From Salticus scenicus (lineage: Eukaryota > Arthropoda > Arachnida > Araneae > Salticidae): a stretch of 64,000 nt of DNA. Both the position numbers and the translations under genes were made by a program. Location of the stretch: the NCBI GenBank assembly GCA_963930645.1, contig OZ005650.1, forward strand, positions 65,228,718-65,292,717, in the 5' to 3' direction. The notes under the pieces were generated by a model. That model searched no databases. It was not told the DNA's origin and was given only the letters and a program-made list of their open reading frames with translations. Shown piece by piece: positions 43,491 through 56,130 of this stretch (positions are counted from its first letter, which is position 1; each line of letters starts with the position of its first letter).

Positions 43491-44534
43491 AATTATTATT
43501 ATGTCTAAGATTACATATGAACAATCTGATTAATTAAGGAAGTATGTTTTTATAAATATACTATTATATGCACTTCTGTTATATTATCTATGGCTCCGGA
43601 GCTAACTATCACAAAGTGTGTTGATGAAAGTTAATATATTATTGATGCATCACATCTGCTTTTCATTTCAAATTTGAGGTAAGAGTTTATTTATTCTTTC
43701 TAATTTCTCTTGCAGCCATCTTGATGCAGCTGAGTTCGGAGAATTTAAGATTCCAATATAAAATTATCAAAAAAAAAAAAAAATAATAATAATAATAATA
43801 ATAATAATGGTAATAATAATAAAATAAAATAAATAAAATAAATAAGATTTCAACATATATCATTAACTAATCCTAGAGATAAATCTATCTCCGACCTCAT
43901 CTGTATTGAAATAAAATAAAAATAAAATTGATGACTGAATTACATTAATCTACCATTTAAGAATCAACTAATCACAATATCATAATTATCTATCTATTAT
44001 TTAATTTTTAAATAAGTTAACATATCATATCAAACTATCATTTATTTCTTTTAAATAATTTAATATTCAATCATAAACTTATTTCTTCTTTTTAAAACTT
44101 TATCAACAATAAAAGCACTCTTTTGAAAAGATGACACCTCCTAGTTATCCTTGTCAAGTTCCAATTTATCAACACTGGTTCAACCATTTAGGTGAAAGAA
44201 TTCTTATTTAAAAATACTTTTCCTGAAAATTAATATCTCTTTCCCGATGCATGTGCATCTTCACCGTGGTAGCCAACTTTTCACATCTACAAATATTGCC
44301 ATAGTGGATTATACCTGGATCATTTTTTATAATAAACAACAAAAATGAATAAATAAATAATTATGGAAATTTCACTTCGCGTTCACCATACACCAAAAAT
44401 TAAATCACAAGAGAAATGGCAAACTATTGCCTTTTTATTACTAACAGCCAAATTATTATTTCATACTTGTATATGTAATGTTTACATTAATTTATTTTTA
44501 ATGTTTCCTTTTCTATTTGTAATGTGTGTATAAT
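43491..44534. other. Intron with AAT microsatellite
   Basis: A poly-A run followed by AAT repeats spans about 43770-43820. The rest is AT-rich with nothing recognised. Confidence 0.5.
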
Positions 44535-45289
44535 CAGGGCCGGCTCGACCATATAGGCAAACTAGGCGATGGCCTAGGGCGCTAAAATCTAGAGGGCGGC
44601 ACAATCCAGACAACATTTTTTTTATTTATTACTATCTAACGGCACTTTAGAATAGATAAAATATAGTCTTGGAAACACAGCACTCATGTTGTGTGAAAAT
44701 TTTAAACACTTTCAATCTTTGTCTAGAAAGGACTAAAAGATACAAGTCTGCTGCTATGACTTGGAAACATTTACTGAGTTTTTCTTGTCACGTTTTCAAT
44801 TGGACGTGTAAAAATGAAGTAAATGGATAATCCTCGAATTGACTTTTCAGGGCATTAAAGTCAATCTAATTTATCTGATGAGAAGCGCAAGAGAAAGTCA
44901 CAAACAACTGGCTTGATTTTACCATAATAACGATCTATTTATTTCAAAAACTTACAATGTCGAATTGAGTTTTGAAAACAGTCCGTCATTAAATCTGTCC
45001 ATGTAATTGTTAACAGCTTTACACTATATCTAAAAGTCACCGAGTCATTATTTAATGGGGCTGTACTTTATTGGAATTATAAAGTTTTGACTTTCCGTTC
45101 AAGGGTCTAAATTGCACATCATGTTTCATCTCATGAATCATCCCTTGCACATCTTTTATGTTTCGGTCTTTTCCTTTCGGTCTTTCCATCTTTTCTTATT
45201 TTTAAATACTTTCCCTAAAAGCTATCTTTTATTTCTGGAGGGTAGGAAAGTCAGTTTTATGTCGCACTACTGCTACATATGGGCAATTG

Positions 45290-45695
45290 GAACCTTTAAT
45301 TTCTAGAAACTTTGCTTGAATTGTCTTTTCAACTTTAATTTTTGTAAATTTTATTTTTTCCTCAAAAATTTCTCTCGCTCTTGCATTTTCTCTTGAATTA
45401 CTTTAACTTTTCAACGAATCTCTTCTTACATGGCTTCTGTTTTATCCTTAACTCCTCTTGTCCGGGTGTCAGCTATTCTCTCAAATCATGTTGTCTAGCT
45501 TTCATCTTCTTTTATCCATCCTTCATCTCTTTATGTCCAATTTTCATCTCATGTTGTGCTGCTATCATATGATTTTGTCCAGCTTTCAATTCTTTAAACC
45601 AGAGAGTCTAAGCTTCAAGTTCTTTCATGTCTTCTTCAATACTTCTAGTCAAAATCATTAAGTGTATCTGCCTTACATCAGGTGCCAAATCAAAT
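45290..45695 (-). pseudogene. Gag-like coiled-coil relic
   Basis: On the minus strand the frame carries repeated Met-Lys-rich units (FKELKAGQNHMIAAQHEMK, then KMKARQHDLRE and KIKFTKIKVEK) with stops. Such repeats are typical of coiled-coil Gag proteins of LTR elements. It starts just after the LTR-like repeat 45700-46270 ending TTTCGTAACA and a TTGGCACC motif. The order LTR, leader, gag therefore fits. Confidence 0.45.
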
Positions 45696-45699
45696 GTTA

Positions 45700-46270
45700 C
45701 GAAACAGCGACTTTCTTGTTCAAGAAAAGAAGATCGTAAATGCACATATAGGTTCAAGTTGATGAATGAGCTTTATTTAACTCATATTCTCGAAACAGTC
45801 CAGCAAAACTGTCAATTCAATGAATATTCTCGAAACAAACAAATAAAACTAGTATTTTAAAGAGTATTTTCGAAATAGTCCTATTGGACTGTTTCGATTA
45901 TTTCGAATCCTGGGGCAAGCAGTCACTTGTATCACAAAAGTAAAGTAAAGAGCATTAATTACATTACACTATAGAGCAGGAATTTCACTTATTCAGGATC
46001 AGGACTGATAATCAAATGATTGAAGTGCAATCTCTATGAGACGATTGCTCAGAACAATTTACTGAATACAATCGACTTCTCGGGAGTTAATCAGCTTCTT
46101 TTTAAATACTTGAGTACAAATGGTAAAATATCGGGTTAATTCTGTGCTAAAATGTAGCTGGAAATTCCAGAACTCGGCTTCTATTGAAATTAGAACTTCG
46201 AAACTTTGGCAACTCGAAACTACCATTTTTTACTGAATACTCATCAATTTGTCAAAGTCGACCTTAATAG
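45700..46270 (-). repeat. LTR-like repeat, minus-strand copy
   Basis: Shares the block GCCGAGTTCTGGAATTTCC (minus strand) and its TTGCCAAAG context with 21180-22030 and 55640-56130. AATAAAGCTCATTCATC and a TTTCGTAACA end are visible. Confidence 0.45.
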
Positions 46271-47739
46271 AAATGTATAGACTGTCATTTTTGTTTCCAG
46301 TTTAACTATAAATTTGCTTTTGCTGCAAGAGCACATTTTATAAAGCGAAGTGGTTTAATGTATTGGCACAACGTTGAGTTTAATGATTATAAAAAACTGA
46401 CAAAAAAGATGAAACTTCAGCCTTTTTTTTTTTTAACTTTACGTGTGTTTTGCACGCAAAAGATATTATTTGATTCGAATTTTCTCAGTTGCTCAGCTCG
46501 TAGAAAAGCAATTTTACAAGGGTGTAGCAATCGAAAGAAAAAAGAATTACTTCAGATTACCTTTGTATACGTCTGACGCAGATGATTGATTGAAAAAGAT
46601 TATAAAAGTAAGAATGTGTATAAGTATTACATTATTATTTATCTTATTACTTTTTGTTTTATATACGAAAAGTTATAAATATTTTAATTTTATAAAACTG
46701 ACATAAAAAGAAAATAATAATAATAATAATAATATTTGAAGGAAGCTAGCTCTAACTAAAAAGAAGTTTTAGCTCTTTAGACTAGGTGACTTTATAGGGG
46801 CTATGCGTGGGGGCTTTTTGAAATTTTACAAAGTGATTCTGTTATAGTTTCTTTTTAAAGTAGCTCAACTTAGTAATAAAATGTGAAATTTCGTTTTCAG
46901 TACAGTTGATACTTGAGACTAGCCGTTAACAGAAAAAAAAAAAAAAATGGAGTACAATTTTGTAAGAGAAAATTAGAGAAAAAATATCATTAGCAAAGCA
47001 AACTAGGCTCATTTGAAAAGTTATTTTCGTCCGAATCCTAAAGGAACATTATCAGAATAATAATTTGAAAAAACAAAAGATTTTTCCACCTGAATCTGAA
47101 TAAGGAAAAATCTTGCTTCATCTTTCAAAATAATTAGTAAATAAACAATAGTTTGATATGAAAGAAATAAAGACTGAGGCTTTTATAAACAGAACATGGA
47201 AAATGCTTCCGGTTTCACTTTGAGTTTATGTATCCTTGCAATGTGAGAAAATTCTATGGGTAATCTGCAGCGAATAGACGACATGACTCTCTGACGTCAT
47301 TCAAAGTCCTGACGATTTTCTTTTATTTAACCTGTAGGAGTCTTCTTTTAACCCACAAATAGTGAAATGTAGCCTATCATAGCATAACTTTTTCCCACAA
47401 ACATTGAAAGCTCCACCTCGTTCTAGTTGTCCATTCTCGACGAACGCAAGCCAGATCATGTATAAAAAAATGCTAATTTCCTATTTGAAAATAAGTGAAG
47501 AAAGTTTTCGTCAGTACATAGTACATAAAAAAAGACGACGCGCCAATGGTGAAAATGTGACCCAAACTCCACTACTAATGCACTACTAAAAACAAAATTT
47601 TTTTCTTGGAAACTGTAAAAGTGATTTCGGATTTGATAAACAGGAGGCATTTTCAGAAGAAATTAATATTGAGGTATCATTCCCATCGGAGTCAGAGTCA
47701 GAGCCAGCCCGATTACGAAAAATGAAAAAGAAGTTTAAT

Positions 47740-48245
47740 TATGCAGTCAGCTGATAAATCAACAAGTGATGCTAAACATTATTTTAAGATTAATTGTTAT
47801 ATTTCTTTGCTTGATACAGCAAGAAATTTGAATGGTGAGACGTTCAAACAGACCAAAAAGATAAATAATGTTTCCTGATGCCTTTCTAACGATTGTGAGT
47901 CGTAAAAAATACTTTCAAAGTGATTTTGAAATTATGTAGAAGATTAGGAAATTATCTGACTCAAGGAGACACTAAGGATGTTGATGAAAGTACACTACAG
48001 GAAGTTTTGAATAATTTTTGTGAAAACGAATTAGTACATTGCGTATTGAATTTAGTAACAGCAATAAAATTGTTGCTGACACTTCCTGTGTCTGTGGCCA
48101 GTAGAGAACCCAGCTTCATATAATTGAAATTAATATAAACTTACCAGCGTTCTATAGTGACGTGAGAACGATTTATTGGACTATCACCATTATCAACAGA
48201 TCAAGATGAAGCTAAAACAATTCATTTGAAGGATATTGTTTCTAC
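47740..48245 (+). pseudogene. hAT transposase relic
   Basis: Pieces in order: KSTSDAKHYFKINCYISLLD (the region before the insertion domain in hAT transposases), then VDESTLQEVLNNFCENEL, then LLLTLPVSVASREPSF, which is the C-terminal hAT dimerisation motif. Stops and frameshifts break it. It lies inside 44535-48437 in the expected place. Confidence 0.75.
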
Positions 48246-48712
48246 TACCGCTAAAAGTAGCACCGAAAAAACAATAACATGCAATATGTAATAAAAATAA
48301 ATAGTTGATTATTATTAAAGTATTTGTATGTGTATAATTGTATTGTCTGTGTTTCTTACATTTTTTAAAAATTTGTTTTAATGGGGCGCCACAAAAATTT
48401 TTCGCCTAGGGCGCCAAATTTGCTAGGGCCGGCACTGTGTATAATGTAACTCCGCTTGCAATAAATAAAGTGGTAAAATTAATTATATTATTACAATGCT
48501 TAGTTCTTAGTTGCTTACTCACACTTTTTCCTTGCAGCTAAGAATTTATAAAACTCCATGCTTTCATTTATTTATAAATGAAATCATAAATGTATAAATA
48601 TATAATTTTACGATTTAATTTATAAATTTATAATTCTTGCCAGCATTACAACACAAACATGAATTTGGTGATAATCTCTAATAAACAAAATTTTTTCCTT
48701 GTTACCTGACAA

Positions 48713-50267
48713 CAGGGTTGGCAGGTTTTTGACACATGACAGTTTTTGACGGTTTAAACCACAGTTTAAACTGTCATGTCAAAAACCCTGTGTCAAAAAA
48801 CTGTCAAAAACCTTACATTTTACACTTCTTGGTATATTTTAACAATGAAGTAGTCATATTTAGAGAAATAAAAAATTGTAATTTTACAAAAGAGTGTTTA
48901 ATTTATATGTCTCTCATGGTTAAAAATAATTCTTAGAAGTTTATTATCTGTTTCGTATGAATGCTAATGATATCTATTTAAGTACAAAAAATTTATATCT
49001 TTACAAAAAACAAAAATTCGAACATAGGAATTTGTATATTCTAAGGTGAACTAAATTTTAATATGAATTACATAATGCAATTTTAAATTAATTATTTTCA
49101 ATAAAAGGGATGGTGGACAGATCTCTTTCGTAAATTACTGCCTTAAAGGTATGAAAATCTGCATTTTTATATATGCATTGAAATATAATATTAAATACAT
49201 TAAAATTTCGAGTGAAGTCACTCCAGATTTTCTAGTGCTAACTCTAGGCTAATTTGACTGGAAGCTGCACCTGGCGGCTCTTTCAAACACATTTTAGCAC
49301 CCAGTGGCTCTTTTCTCACCATTTTTAGCACCTGGCGGCCCTTTTAAAAAAATATTAGTACCAAATGTTTTTTCTAATATTTTAAATGTTAGAAGCCTTT
49401 AAAGGCTTTTCTTCCGGATATGTAACCTTCTAGCAATAGTTTTACAGCATTCCTGGAAGAACAAATGCATATAGCTTACATATATGCATGTAAAATTAAT
49501 AATTTACTTTTGTCACAAGCAAAAATCACAACATAGAAGACTGCAAATTATGCAAATAAAATACCTTTTTTGAAAATAGTTTGCCCTTTTTATTGAATTC
49601 TCCCTGTAAACTCTTTTATTCTACAGTCAGCATATTTTTTGTATTTTAAATATTATGTTTGAATGCTAAAAATTTTCATTGAAATTTCAGCACTTAACAT
49701 AATTTTAAAAATTAATCTACCATTAAATTCACAAAGTAATAACCTAATAATACATTTAATATTTTTTTTTAAACCATAATAATGCTAAATCGAAGAGGAA
49801 AAATTAATAATAATAATTAGAGGAAAATTTTTAAAATTTTAAGCAATTTTTAATTTTTTTTCTTCTTTTTTTTCTTCAATTAGTTTTAAAGAATTTATAT
49901 ACTTAATTGTATTATTATAATTTACCACCTATATATCCAAATTTGTATACCTTTAAGACAATTAACAAAAAATTTATAACGTTCACTCTTTTCTTAAGAT
50001 GATGCATTGATATGTTTCCTAACTCTTTTTTTTTTTTTTTTTTCTAGAAAAATATTATATATATATACAAATAATGAATGTTAATTTATGTACTTAGTAC
50101 ATTGCAACTTAAAAATGTGCATAAAATCATTTAACATTATACTTTAGATTTTTCACCTATGGTTTTCGACAGTTTTTGACGGTTTAAACCAGTTTTTGAC
50201 AGTTTAAACCAATTTTTGACACATGTCACGTCAAAAACCAGTTTTTGACGTCAAAAAACCAACATGG
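48713..50267. mobile_element. hAT-like element with TTTTTGACGGTTTAAACC arrays
   Basis: The 8-bp direct repeat CCTGACAA (48705-48712, 50268-50275) flanks it. The left end is CAGGGTTGGCAGGTTTTTGAC and the right end inverts to CCATGTTGGTTTTTTGAC, similar but imperfect. Both ends contain clusters of GTTTTTGAC and GGTTTAAACC in both orientations. No transposase. A lone Helentron-like 3' end (CACTCCAGATTTTCTAG) sits at about 49212-49228. Confidence 0.75.
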
Positions 50268-51947
50268 CCTGACAACCATAAAACTTATTTTTATTTATTT
50301 ATTTTCTATAGCAACTTTATAACAATTTCCATTTTATTACTCTTCTGAATGTAAATCTCCATACTTTTAACAGCTGCTCTTTTATATTTTTAGTGCATAC
50401 AACTCTGCTTGACACACGGCCGCTTTAAACCTATTTAACAGATTATGATGCAATATAACTGGTCTGAAATATAAAAGTTACATTATTTTTAATTTCTTGG
50501 AGCTTTCTAAAATTTTAAAAACATTATGATATTGTTGTACATGCTATGACATAAAGATATATTATCATTTACTAGTATATAACCCTGGCAAAAATGACGG
50601 AATGTGATATCAATTAAGGTAGTGAATCAACGAAGGCTTTGCCTGCTTCGCTGGTCACTATATTTAAAGAAGACTCTTTTCTATATCACTTTATAATAAT
50701 AATAATAATATATATATATATGAAATTGCTCAAAAGCCCGCTTCCTGTCCCCGCTACCCACTCATTCGTAGACTCTCGGGTATCTGTCTCTTTTGCCTGT
50801 GACAATACCTTCCCAGTGGGCTTTCATTTGTGTGCCTATCAGAAGACAGTTTCGAAACGGACAGTATCCAGGGGCGCGCCGACCCGGTGTGCGAAGTGTG
50901 CGGCGCACACAGGCGCCAGGTAAAGAAAGGCGCCAGCCGAGAATAAATTATTTGAAAAAAAAAAGAAAAAAAAGAAAAAAAAAAAATTTATTGCTTTATT
51001 AAATCTGATTTTATAATGCCGGCCTGAAGTCATGCGACTAGTGTGGCTAAATGAGGCGCCTTGAAATATATACTGGCAAAACTTGTGGTTCTCAACAGTT
51101 TAGGTGTTTTTTGTGAAAGGACACACTAAAAGTGGAATAACTTTTTAAAGGTGCTCCTACCTTCAGCAAAATTTTCTTTGACTTTTTTAACATATCAAAG
51201 CATTCTATTAAAATTTAAAAGAGCGCCTTAATCCCCCCCCCCTCTTCTGTCGGAAAAAGGCCACTTAGATTAGTAAAAAGACAACATAACTGGTTTACAA
51301 AAGTGAAAATTAATAGAACCGGAGATTTTATTCAGAGTAGTTTTTTACCTTTTGCAATATCGATGTAACATCTATATTAATAAAATCAGATTTTTGTCAG
51401 TAAATGTCTCAAATTCGAAAAACATTGTGATATCTTCATGTTTCACACATCGTGAAAGCCAAATCCGATTTCAGAAAATTTTCTCTGTGTGTGCGGCATA
51501 TGCGGTCGTTGTGTCTGCATGTTTAAAACCTTTTTGTCTGGGTATCACGTGAGAACAGCTGGACAGAATACAACAACACTTGGCAGGAATTACCCAACTT
51601 AAAATTATATCTATGAACTTTTGTAAATCCCGCCCCCCCAATCAGGAGACAAAAACACGTTTATATGCATAACTAGGCTTCAAATTATTTCACAGTGAAG
51701 AAATTGCATATGAATCTAGATTTGAGTACAAATAAATAAATAAATATAATAGTCATTGTCTACGATTTTGGAATTTTTGATTTTTAAGAAGTGAAAAAGA
51801 AAATCAATTTTCGGGGGGATATTTGTAAATTTCGATTTTTGAGTGGAAATACACCAGAAATGGAACAAAAATGTTGAAAACAGCCATGCATCTCTTTAAG
51901 GATATTTCCATAAATCTATTTTTGGTGTTTATGATATTCGATCTTGG

Positions 51948-52110
51948 TACGGCAGGGCATACGGGGCAAATGCCCTGGGCCCCCCTTCTGGAAGGGGCCC
52001 CCTACAGGCGAATACAGAAATTCTGCAACCTAAAGACCTCTTATGCCACTGCAAGGGGGCCCCCCAGAATAGGCTTGCCCCGGGGCTGCAGGTAGTCTAA
52101 GTCGGGCCCT
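51948..52110. mobile_element. Small hAT-like MITE inside the 5.8-kb hAT
   Basis: A 163-bp GC-rich insert flanked by the 8-bp direct repeat GATCTTGG (51940-51947, 52111-52118). It contains GGCAGGGC near the left and GTCGGGCCCT at the right, with inner GGGCCCC repeats. Confidence 0.65.
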
Positions 52111-52867
52111 GATCTTGGGGAGGGGGGGAGGTTTAGGAGAGAGCAAATTCGAGACCACTCTTTTAGCGCTAAATTGGTACAGGAAAATATATAGGAGTTC
52201 CAGTCACGAATTTTGGTGCGTGCATTGTTTAGATGCATTCGATGCCTATACTGACGGGATTTTACGAAATTCCCTTTCACCTTTTCCAAAGAAAGGAAGC
52301 AAAAAACACGCTTATAAGCATAACTCGACTCCAAGTTACTTCACGGTGGTTAAATTGTATATGGGATGACTAGACTTGAGTACAAAAAAAAAAAAAAAAT
52401 GCAATTTTGGAATTTTTTATTTTTAAGGGGAAAGGGGGGAATTCGCAAATTCCGGATTCTATCGAAATAATTCTACTAAAAATGGTACACAGATGTTGAA
52501 ATGTTGAAAACAGGTATGCGTCGTCTTTAGGATTTTTCCCCAAACCCCTTTTTTTTTTTTTTTTTTTTTTTTTTGTAATTTTCGATTATTATTATTATTA
52601 TTATTTTGAGGGGGGGGGGGAGGACGTAAAGATGGGGTGAATTTGAGACCCCCCCCCCCCCCCCCCGCTTTTAGCGCGAAATTTGTCATGTAAGATCTAT
52701 GGGAGCTGCAATCACAGATTTTGGTGCGTAAATTGTTTCTATGTATCAAACACCTATTGATTTTACGAAATCCCCCCTTTTCTTCCTTGATCTCAAACAC
52801 GTTTTTAAGCGTAACCTTACTCCAAATTATCCTATCATTAAATATTTTGGAGATTATTCTGTCATAA

Positions 52868-53044
52868 TTACCAGTAGCATCAGTGGAACAATCTTTTTCT
52901 AAATTTAAAATGATCAAAAAATACTTACGCTCTACAACGGCATGAGACAGATTTTTAAATTTTGTAATTACATCGATAGCATAAGATACTTTGGATCAAA
53001 TGGATATATATTATTCCAGAATTAAAAAAAATTTAATCAAATGA
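52868..53044 (+). pseudogene. hAT transposase C-terminal relic
   Basis: The frame reads LPVASVEQSFSKFKMIKKYL, then RFLNFVITSIA and DTLDQMDIYYSRIKKN, with two stops. This is the hAT dimerisation region. A tRNA retroposon inserted at its end. Confidence 0.8.
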
Positions 53045-53052
53045 ATTACATT

Positions 53053-53494
53053 TTTTATTGAAATTTTATTTTTCCGACTGAGTGAAAATAATGCCTGGAC
53101 CGGAAGTCGAACCCCGGATCTTTGACTTATTTTCACTCAGTCGGAAAAATAAAATTTCAATAAAATATGATTTTCTTCCACAGTTGATTGTGTGATTTTA
53201 ATAAAAAATTGCATTTCTTTCTCCCATTGTTTAATGGTGTTTTCCATTACCTGCGGCTTATTTCTGTCGAGCTATCTAAATGATAGACCTGATATTTCTG
53301 CCAAAAAGTTTGTCTGAGTGAGTAATGCCAACCGGTATGTCGGCCTGGATAGCTCAAATGGTAGAGCCTTGACCTTGTAAGTCAAAGATCCGGGGTTCGA
53401 TTCCCGGTCCAGGCATTATTTTCACTCAGTCGGAAAAATAAAATTTCAATAAAATATGATTTTCTTCCACAGTTCATTGTGTGATTTTAATGAA
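53053..53494 (+). mobile_element. tRNA-bearing retroposon, foldback/dimeric copy 2
   Basis: It is flanked by a 15-bp direct repeat CAAATGAATTACATT (53038-53052, 53495-53509). The left part is an inverted body with half of a tRNA (53093-53129 minus). It switches at the anticodon arm straight into the plus-strand body and tail (TTATTTTCACTCAGTCGG onward). A spacer and a complete plus-strand tRNA with body and tail follow. It is in effect a dimer with a 5' inversion. Confidence 0.85.
53343..53414 (+). tRNA. tRNA-Thr(UGU)-like, perfect cloverleaf, in retroposon
   Basis: 72 nt. The acceptor GCCTGGA/TCCAGGC pairs fully. The D stem is GCTC/GAGC, the anticodon stem TTGAC/GTCAA with loop CTTGTAA (anticodon TGT), and the T arm CGGGG TTCGATT CCCGG. 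It has the best structure of the family and may be transcribed by RNA polymerase III. Confidence 0.8.
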
Positions 53495-53845
53495 CAAATG
53501 AATTACATTTCACTAAATAATATTATCTGTTTAAATGTTCATATAATCTACTTTAAAACTTAATAATTTTTATTATATATTCTTATTTTATTTACTTATA
53601 AATGTACCTATTATTTATATCTGTGCAACGTACAAACGTGGCGGAAAAATAGTTTAAAACAGATTTTTGTATCTTACTACTATATGGAAAAACACATATA
53701 AATTTACATACAAATTACATAAAAAGTTTAGATAATGAAAATGAGCAAAATTCCTTTCAGTAGATGTTTTCTTTCCCTATTAAGTATTTTTTTTTTCTAT
53801 ATTTACCAAGTAATACTTATTATATACTCTTATTTTATGCATTTA

Positions 53846-55335
53846 CTAGCAGGCTTTGCCCGCTTCGCTGGTCATTATATCGAAATAAATTCTCAATATT
53901 TCATATCAATAATAATAAAAAAAAAATCTTAAGAAAAAAAAAGAAAGAAAGAAAGAAATCAGTCAAAATGTAAGTTAAAGTTTCTGCTACCTTTGGTAGT
54001 GGTTTTCCTGCTCCCCAGACTTTTTGAATCATGAGCCCCAATGGCTTCTGCAGTACCTTACCTAATTTTTACACCCTCTCCCTAACGGGTAATGTTGAAA
54101 GTTTCGCAAAATTTCCTCCCATCAATGTGCATATTGCGTACACTTAATCAAAACCCAGTTAAAAAAATTCATCATTCTAAGGTAATCTGGAGTATATTTA
54201 AGCTTGTTTTTTCCCAACGCCAGCCCCAGAAGAGGGGGAGCGTAATTTCTCGAAATCCCTTTATAGTGCATCTTGCATACACTTACCTAACCAGACGTAA
54301 AAAATATCGAGATCCTGAGATTATTTGAAGCAGAATTATATTTTAAAATGTGTTTTTTACCCCCCTGCACATCGAACCACACATAAAAAATCTCCTTCCT
54401 AAGCTAATTTAGTGCAGAGTTACACATGGATACATGCTTTTAGACCCCACCTCCCAAGACCGGTAGGGTGGAAATTCATCACAAAACCTCTTTGTAGTGT
54501 GTGTGTTGAGTACGCGTAACCACCCGACATATAAAAAAATCGCTTTCCTGAGGCACTTTGGAACAAAGTTACTCTTAAAAACGTGTTTTTGCCGGCACTC
54601 CGCCCCTTAAAGGAGGGAGGCAGAGGGAAATTTCGTAAAATTACTTGATAGTGCGTGTTGAGAACGCATAACCAACCCACACATAAAATTAAAATAATTA
54701 TTTTTAAAACTTTATTATAGAAGAAATATCTATATTATTATATAGAAGATATAATATAGATAACGTTTTGCTTCCTCCCCCTCCTCTTGGGGACTGAATT
54801 TCTAAAATTCCAAAAATTGGTTTTTAGGTATTTGTGTTAGCTCCATTTTAAAGCAAAAATTTTACAGATATCTGTGTTTTTCTTTGAGATATAAAGGTTT
54901 TTGTGAAATCACGTTTTGCCCCCTGTCCCCCCTTAGGGGCCGAATTTCTAAAATTCCAGAAATTGGTTTTTAGGTATTTATGTTAGCTATATTTTGAAAT
55001 AAAAATCTCACGTATATCTGTTTTTTTATTTGAGATATGAAGGTTTCTTAGAAATCCCTTTTTGCGCATGTGAAATCCCATTTTGCCATGCACCCCCTCT
55101 TGTGGACCGAATTTCCAAATTTCCAGAAACTGATTTTTAGGCATTTGTGTTAGCTATGTTTTAATGCAAAAATTTTACAGATATCTGGTATTTGCTTTCA
55201 GATATGAAGGTTTATGTGAAATCACGTTCTGCGCCCCCCACCCCCCTTGGGTGTCGAATTTCGCAAAATCGCTTCTTAGGGGGTGCTTACACTATGTTCT
55301 ATAATCTGACCAAGTTTCGAGTCGTTATATCGATA
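53846..55335 (-). mobile_element. Helitron 3' part inside the hAT
   Basis: Minus strand end GCGGGCAAAGCCTGCTAG, followed by T, with hairpin GCGGGC-AAA-GCCTGC. Upstream are C-rich tandem units. At about 55215-55340 lies the block shared with 5260-5390 (GTGTAAGCACCCCCTAAGAA). The 5' terminus is missing, so the right boundary is approximate. Confidence 0.6.
54765..55260. repeat. Tandem repeat, about four units of 130-160 bp
   Basis: Units share GAATTTCTAAAATTCCA, TTGGTTTTTAGGTATTTGTG, AAAATTTTACAGATATCTG and GATATGAAGGTTT, separated by C-rich runs. They lie within the Helitron fragment. Confidence 0.8.
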
Positions 55336-55639
55336 GTCATATATTAATTTGATGTTAAGAGTATTTTGAGAGTTTTAAACAACGAAATTGAGAAAAATAG
55401 AACTCACTACGGGATTATTATTATTATTATTATTATGAGTTCTAATTTTATATACTTATAAATTCCCTTTATCTGTACTAGTGCAAAATGTTAAACTCAT
55501 TGATATGTGCAAACGTACTGCAATAGTATGACTAATCAAAAATTTTGTTCATTATAGTATTGCAAAGAGTTAAACCACTTTTCTAAATGAAAAGTGTTGT
55601 TGCAATAAAAGCAGATTTACAAGTGCAAATAAAGAGCAG

Positions 55640-56130
55640 TTCATTCAATTTTAACGGGAGTGGAATAGGAGGTGATTGTCAGCCTTGGATACAGACTTGG
55701 CAACTTAGCGATGAATTTTGCGGCATGGCGACCAAACTTGGTGAAAAGTAATAGTTTAGTGTTTCCGAAGTTTAGAAGCTCTACCTTCAATAAGAGCCGA
55801 TTTCTGGAATTTTCTGGGTTCGTCAACTGGCTTCTGGCGCAGAATAATCTCAAAAGTTCGCCAAATCACGACAGAAATTATTCAAACAGAAGAGACACAC
55901 CCAAAGATCAATTGCATTCGGACATCTGTTCTGAACGTTCCTTTCCATTTAAATGGTTTATATTTATTTTTAAATGAGCGAAATTCTACTCTGTGGTGTT
56001 TTTAACGTTGTTTTACGACCTCTTTGAGGTATGAATTTGAGTATGATAATTTACTGGTTTTTTTCGAGAACAGTTTGAATAAAATGTATCTTTCAACAAG
56101 AAACTGTCCGTTTCTTTACAATTACTTTTT
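55640..56130 (+). repeat. LTR-like repeat, plus-strand copy
   Basis: Related to 21180-22030 and 45700-46270 through AGAAGCTCTACCTTCAATAA, TCTGGAATTTTC and AATAAAATGTATCTTTCAAC. Boundaries uncertain. Confidence 0.45.

Larger units (their letters stand above)
44535..48437 (+). mobile_element. hAT element, decayed, 3.9 kb
   Basis: The ends are CAGGGCCGGCTCG and GGGCCGGCACTG, with subterminal GCCTAGGGCGC mirrored by GCGCCCTAGGCG. The 8-bp direct repeat TGTATAAT flanks it (44527-44534, 48438-48445). The right half holds hAT transposase remnants. The left half holds an LTR-retroelement fragment that must have inserted later. Confidence 0.88.

Noticed and set aside
43000..43500. CRISPR-like array
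   Set aside because: The repeat units are adjacent and diverged with no unique spacers, and the genome is eukaryotic. It is a plain tandem repeat.
54092..54680. ORFs of 78-86 codons near Helitron repeats
   Set aside because: They arise from tandem C-rich units within the Helitron fragment.
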